Shown: positions 6,854 to 8,667 of the stretch, in pieces
How positions within the stretch are numbered: the stretch's first letter is position 1
How the letters are laid out: every line of letters begins with the position of its first letter
Assembly: GCA_949346185.1 (NCBI GenBank)
Contig: CASGVX010000078.1
Span: 1-8,667 of the forward strand
Origin: an uncultured Lachnospiraceae bacterium
GTDB lineage: Bacteria; Bacillota; Clostridia; Lachnospirales; Lachnospiraceae
Length of the DNA stretch: 8,667 nt
Direction: 5' to 3'
The notes under the pieces: generated by a model
What the model was told of the DNA's origin: nothing
The model's input: the letters and a program-made list of their open reading frames with translations, nothing else
The model's database searches: none
Program-made: the position numbers and the translations under genes

Positions 6854-6876
6854 CAAGAATTACGAAGTAATTCTTG
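6854..6876. repeat. Small hairpin at the edge of repeat copy 2
   Basis: CAAGAATTAC (6854-6863) and GTAATTCTTG (6867-6876) are exact reverse complements around GAA. The right arm lies inside repeat copy 2 and the left arm in the spacer between the copies. With the adjacent hairpin this gives a double-stem element typical of dispersed palindromic intergenic repeats. Confidence 0.7.
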
Positions 6877-6907
6877 CAAGGGAACGCGCTGGCGTTCCCT
6901 TTGCTCC
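6863..6907. repeat. 45-bp repeat, copy 2
   Basis: An exact second copy of 6772-6816, offset by 91 bp. Its AAGGGAACGC/GCGTTCCCTT hairpin lies at 6878-6887 and 6892-6901. The 46-bp spacer between copies contains a GGCATGCC palindrome (6844-6851). No coding capacity was found. The element ends about 45 bp before the promoter of the glycosyltransferase cluster and may help insulate it. Confidence 0.85.
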
Positions 6908-6952
6908 ATAATAATGCATTAATTTCTTAACAATACTTACCACAATTCTAAC

Positions 6953-6982
6953 TTGTGCATTTCATCTATTGTATGTTATACT
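6953..6982 (+). promoter_or_regulatory. Probable sigma-A promoter of the glycosyltransferase cluster
   Basis: TTGTGC (6953-6958) and TATACT (6977-6982) are 18 bp apart, with an extended -10 TG at 6974-6975. Transcription would start near 6989, about 30 nt before the GT2 start. The TATACT box matches the consensus at five of six positions. Confidence 0.55.
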
Positions 6983-7019
6983 GAATCACGGTAAATGCAT
7001 TATGAAATGAGGGATACCC

Positions 7020-7709
7020 ATGAAGAAACTAGTGATCATACCTGCTTTTAACGAAGAGGGGAATCTGGAAAAGACGATACTGGATATTAAAGAGAATGCC
7101 CCTGCCTTTGATTATGTCATCATCAACGACTGTTCCACGGACGGCACGCTTGCCATGTGCCGCCGCCATGGGTTCAGCTATCTGAACCTTCCGGTAAATC
7201 TGGGGATTGGCGGGGCTGTCCAGACGGGGTATCGCTATGCCTATTATCATGGATATGATATTGCCGTGCAGTTTGATGGGGATGGGCAGCATAGCGCCAG
7301 TTATCTGCCGGAGATGGCGGAGCGGTTGGAAGAGACGGGATCGGACATGGTGATCGGCTCTCGCTTCATCACAAAGGAGGGATTTCAATCCTCTTCCCTG
7401 CGCAGGCTGGGCATCCGTTACTTTACATTTCTGATTCGCCTCCTGACAGGGAAGAAAATCACGGATCCCACTTCAGGGATGCGCATGATTAACAGGAAGC
7501 TGATGGAGAAGTTCACAGAGGAGTATCCGAAGGATTATCCGGAGCCGGAGAGCGTGGTGACGGTCTTATCCGAAAAGCATCGGGTGACGGAGATGCCTGT
7601 GATTATGAATGAGAGGGAGGAAGGGAGTTCTTCCATCTCATTGGGAAATGGCGTGTATTATATGGTGAAGGTGAGCTTTGCCATGGTAATTGCCCGCATG
7701 AAGCGATAA
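7020..7709 (+). CDS. GT2 glycosyltransferase, dolichol/polyprenyl-phosphate sugar synthase type
   Basis: This 229-residue GT-A fold enzyme likely moves a sugar from a nucleotide sugar to polyprenyl phosphate on the inner face of the membrane, or has a closely related role. Family marks: IIPAFNEEGNL (6-16), the NDCSTDGT loop (36-43), QFDGDGQH (84-91) with the metal-binding DxD-type aspartates, GSRF (113-116) and DPTSGMRMINRK (149-160). It lacks the C-terminal membrane helices of longer relatives; the adjoining small membrane protein may supply that function. The ATG follows GAGGG with a 6-nt spacer and the promoter at 6953-6982. It is the first gene of a probable operon, with 28 bp to the next gene. 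The exact sugar and acceptor cannot be told from sequence. Confidence 0.9.
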   Translation: MKKLVIIPAFNEEGNLEKTILDIKENAPAFDYVIINDCSTDGTLAMCRRHGFSYLNLPVNLGIGGAVQTGYRYAYYHGYDIAVQFDGDGQHSASYLPEMAERLEETGSDMVIGSRFITKEGFQSSSLRRLGIRYFTFLIRLLTGKKITDPTSGMRMINRKLMEKFTEEYPKDYPEPESVVTVLSEKHRVTEMPVIMNEREEGSSSISLGNGVYYMVKVSFAMVIARMKR

Positions 7710-7737
7710 TGGAGCGGATGGATAGGAGGACGAACAT

Positions 7738-8121
7738 ATGATGTCTTTGCGGCTGCAGTTGGGTATCATTTTTATCATGCTGGTGGTGGCGGGAAGCATC
7801 GTGCATTTTCTTCGGAGAAAGAGCATTGATTTCCGCTATGCCCTGGCATGGCTTTTTGTAGATGTCGTCATCATCATTTTGGCGATTTTCCCCCGGGCGA
7901 TGGTATGGTTGTCCCAGATCTTGGGCGTTGCGTCGCCGGTAAATATGGTGCTCTTTGTAGGCTTGTGCCTGTCTTTGGTGGTGATTTTCTCTCTGTCCAT
8001 GTCGGTGAGCAGGCTGGCGGATAAGGTGCGGAAGCTTTCTCAGGAGATTGCCATTATTCGGAAAGATGTGTTCGATGGAGACAATCGGGTGCGGGAGGAG
8101 ATGAATAACATAAAGGATTAG
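7738..8121 (+). CDS. DUF2304-type small membrane protein
   Basis: 127 residues with three likely membrane segments (about 7-24, 36-52 and 68-88) and a cytoplasmic, charged C-terminal helix or coiled coil (about 89-112). The loop after the first helix, RRKSIDFRYALAWLFVD (26-42), is the characteristic conserved part of DUF2304 proteins. These commonly sit next to GT2 polyprenyl-phosphate transferases in surface-polysaccharide loci, as here. A membrane-anchoring or partner role for the preceding enzyme is inferred from this pairing; no biochemical function is established. AGGAGGA (7724-7730) lies 7 nt before the ATG at 7738; the next codon is also ATG. The gene lies 28 bp after the GT2 gene and 38 bp before the next, so co-transcription is likely. 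Confidence 0.82.
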   Translation: MMSLRLQLGIIFIMLVVAGSIVHFLRRKSIDFRYALAWLFVDVVIIILAIFPRAMVWLSQILGVASPVNMVLFVGLCLSLVVIFSLSMSVSRLADKVRKLSQEIAIIRKDVFDGDNRVREEMNNIKD

Positions 8122-8159
8122 CAAGAAGATAAGCTGTTGCTGAAAGGGAGAAAAATAAA

Positions 8160-8667
8160 ATGATGAGTACGAATCATACTTTTGCCATCTGCGCTTACAA
8201 AGAAAGTGCTTATCTGGAGGAGTGCATTAGATCGTTGAAGCAGCAGAGTGTGCAGTCGCATATTTTGATGGCTACATCCACTCCGAATGAATATATTAGA
8301 GGCATGGCTGAAAAATATGACATTCCGCTATATGTCAATCAAGGGGAGGGCGGGATCACCCAAGATTGGAATTATGCTTTGTCAGTAACTGCCACGAAAT
8401 ATGTAACGATTGCCCATCAAGATGATATTTATGAGACACAGTATGCAGAAAAAATAATTGATAGAATGGAAAAGTGTAAATATCCCTTGATTGCTTTTTG
8501 CGATTACAAAGAGTTGCGAAATGATAAAAAAATCCACGATATAAAAATGCTGAAAATTAAACGTTTGATGCTAATTCCTTTGCGGATTAGATTCCTTGAA
8601 AATAATCAGTTTGTGCGAAGAAGGATATTGTCATTGGGGGATCCTATTTGTTGTCCGGCAGTTACAT
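8160..8667 (+). CDS. Family 2 glycosyltransferase, N-terminal part (runs off window end)
   Basis: The reading frame opens at ATG 8160 (a second ATG follows directly) and stays open for 169 codons to the window end. AAGGGAG (8144-8150) lies 9 nt upstream. The protein resembles the N-terminal domain of GT2 sugar transferases: FAICAYKESAYLEECIRSL (8-26) is the nucleotide-binding start, GGITQDWNYAL (64-74) the usual helix before the metal site, and AHQDDIY (85-91) the DxD-like motif. No signal peptide is seen; it should act at the cytoplasmic membrane face in surface glycan assembly. Donor and acceptor are unknown. Codon use is visibly richer in A and T than in the two genes before it, which hints at a different origin, as often in variable polysaccharide clusters. 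Confidence 0.85.
   Translation, partial: MMSTNHTFAICAYKESAYLEECIRSLKQQSVQSHILMATSTPNEYIRGMAEKYDIPLYVNQGEGGITQDWNYALSVTATKYVTIAHQDDIYETQYAEKIIDRMEKCKYPLIAFCDYKELRNDKKIHDIKMLKIKRLMLIPLRIRFLENNQFVRRRILSLGDPICCPAVT

Noticed and set aside
6645..6856. Two minus-strand frames of 60-67 codons across the repeat
   Set aside because: They are created by the palindromic repeat and overlap the broken gene; no start signal or domain was seen.
6772..6907. CRISPR array
   Set aside because: Only two copies, each internally palindromic with two stems, no further units and no cas genes.
7603..8124. 173-codon minus-strand frame over the DUF2304 gene
   Set aside because: His/Gln-rich product typical of an antisense shadow of a hydrophobic protein; the plus-strand gene has a clear start and membrane layout.

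Overview
The window looks like chromosomal DNA from a low-to-mid GC Gram-positive anaerobe of the Clostridia, most likely a gut or rumen Lachnospiraceae. Three things point there: strong AGGAGG-type ribosome binding sites, a secreted family 5 beta-glucanase with Big2 domains and a BspA-like leucine-rich tail, and a family-1 type solute-binding protein of the kind common in these bacteria. This placement is an inference from protein style; no rRNA or other marker gene is present.

Layout. (1) 1-1005: the end of shikimate kinase (aroK) and a complete elongation factor P gene (efp), an ordinary housekeeping block. (2) 1057-4833: a divergent pair, an AraC-family regulator on the minus strand and a 933-residue secreted multidomain GH5 glycanase on the plus strand. 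Between them lies a perfect 13-bp inverted repeat that covers the regulator's -35 box. This is a good candidate for a local carbohydrate-response switch. (3) 4834-6907: a region of decay. It holds a near-consensus promoter with a leader of about 200 nt, a shortened membrane-anchored solute-binding-protein relative that seems to lack its central part and its lipobox cysteine, an unrecognised gene broken by a frameshift, two related hairpins that follow stop codons, and a 45-bp repeat present twice. (4) 6953-8667: a promoter followed by a GT2 glycosyltransferase of the dolichol/polyprenyl-phosphate type, a small DUF2304-type membrane protein, and a second glycosyltransferase cut by the window end. 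This is the left edge of a cell-surface polysaccharide cluster.

How they work together. The AraC regulator and GH5 enzyme plausibly form one unit that senses and cuts plant beta-glucans. The GT2-DUF2304 pair plausibly charges or modifies a lipid-linked sugar for surface glycan assembly, with the third gene adding sugars. The middle region does not look like a working transporter, because no permease or ATPase gene is visible. No tRNA, rRNA, CRISPR array, transposase or integrase was found. No wholly new system could be demonstrated. The strongest leads are the divergent regulatory dyad, the unassigned module in the GH5 protein, the shortened binding protein and the repeated hairpins.
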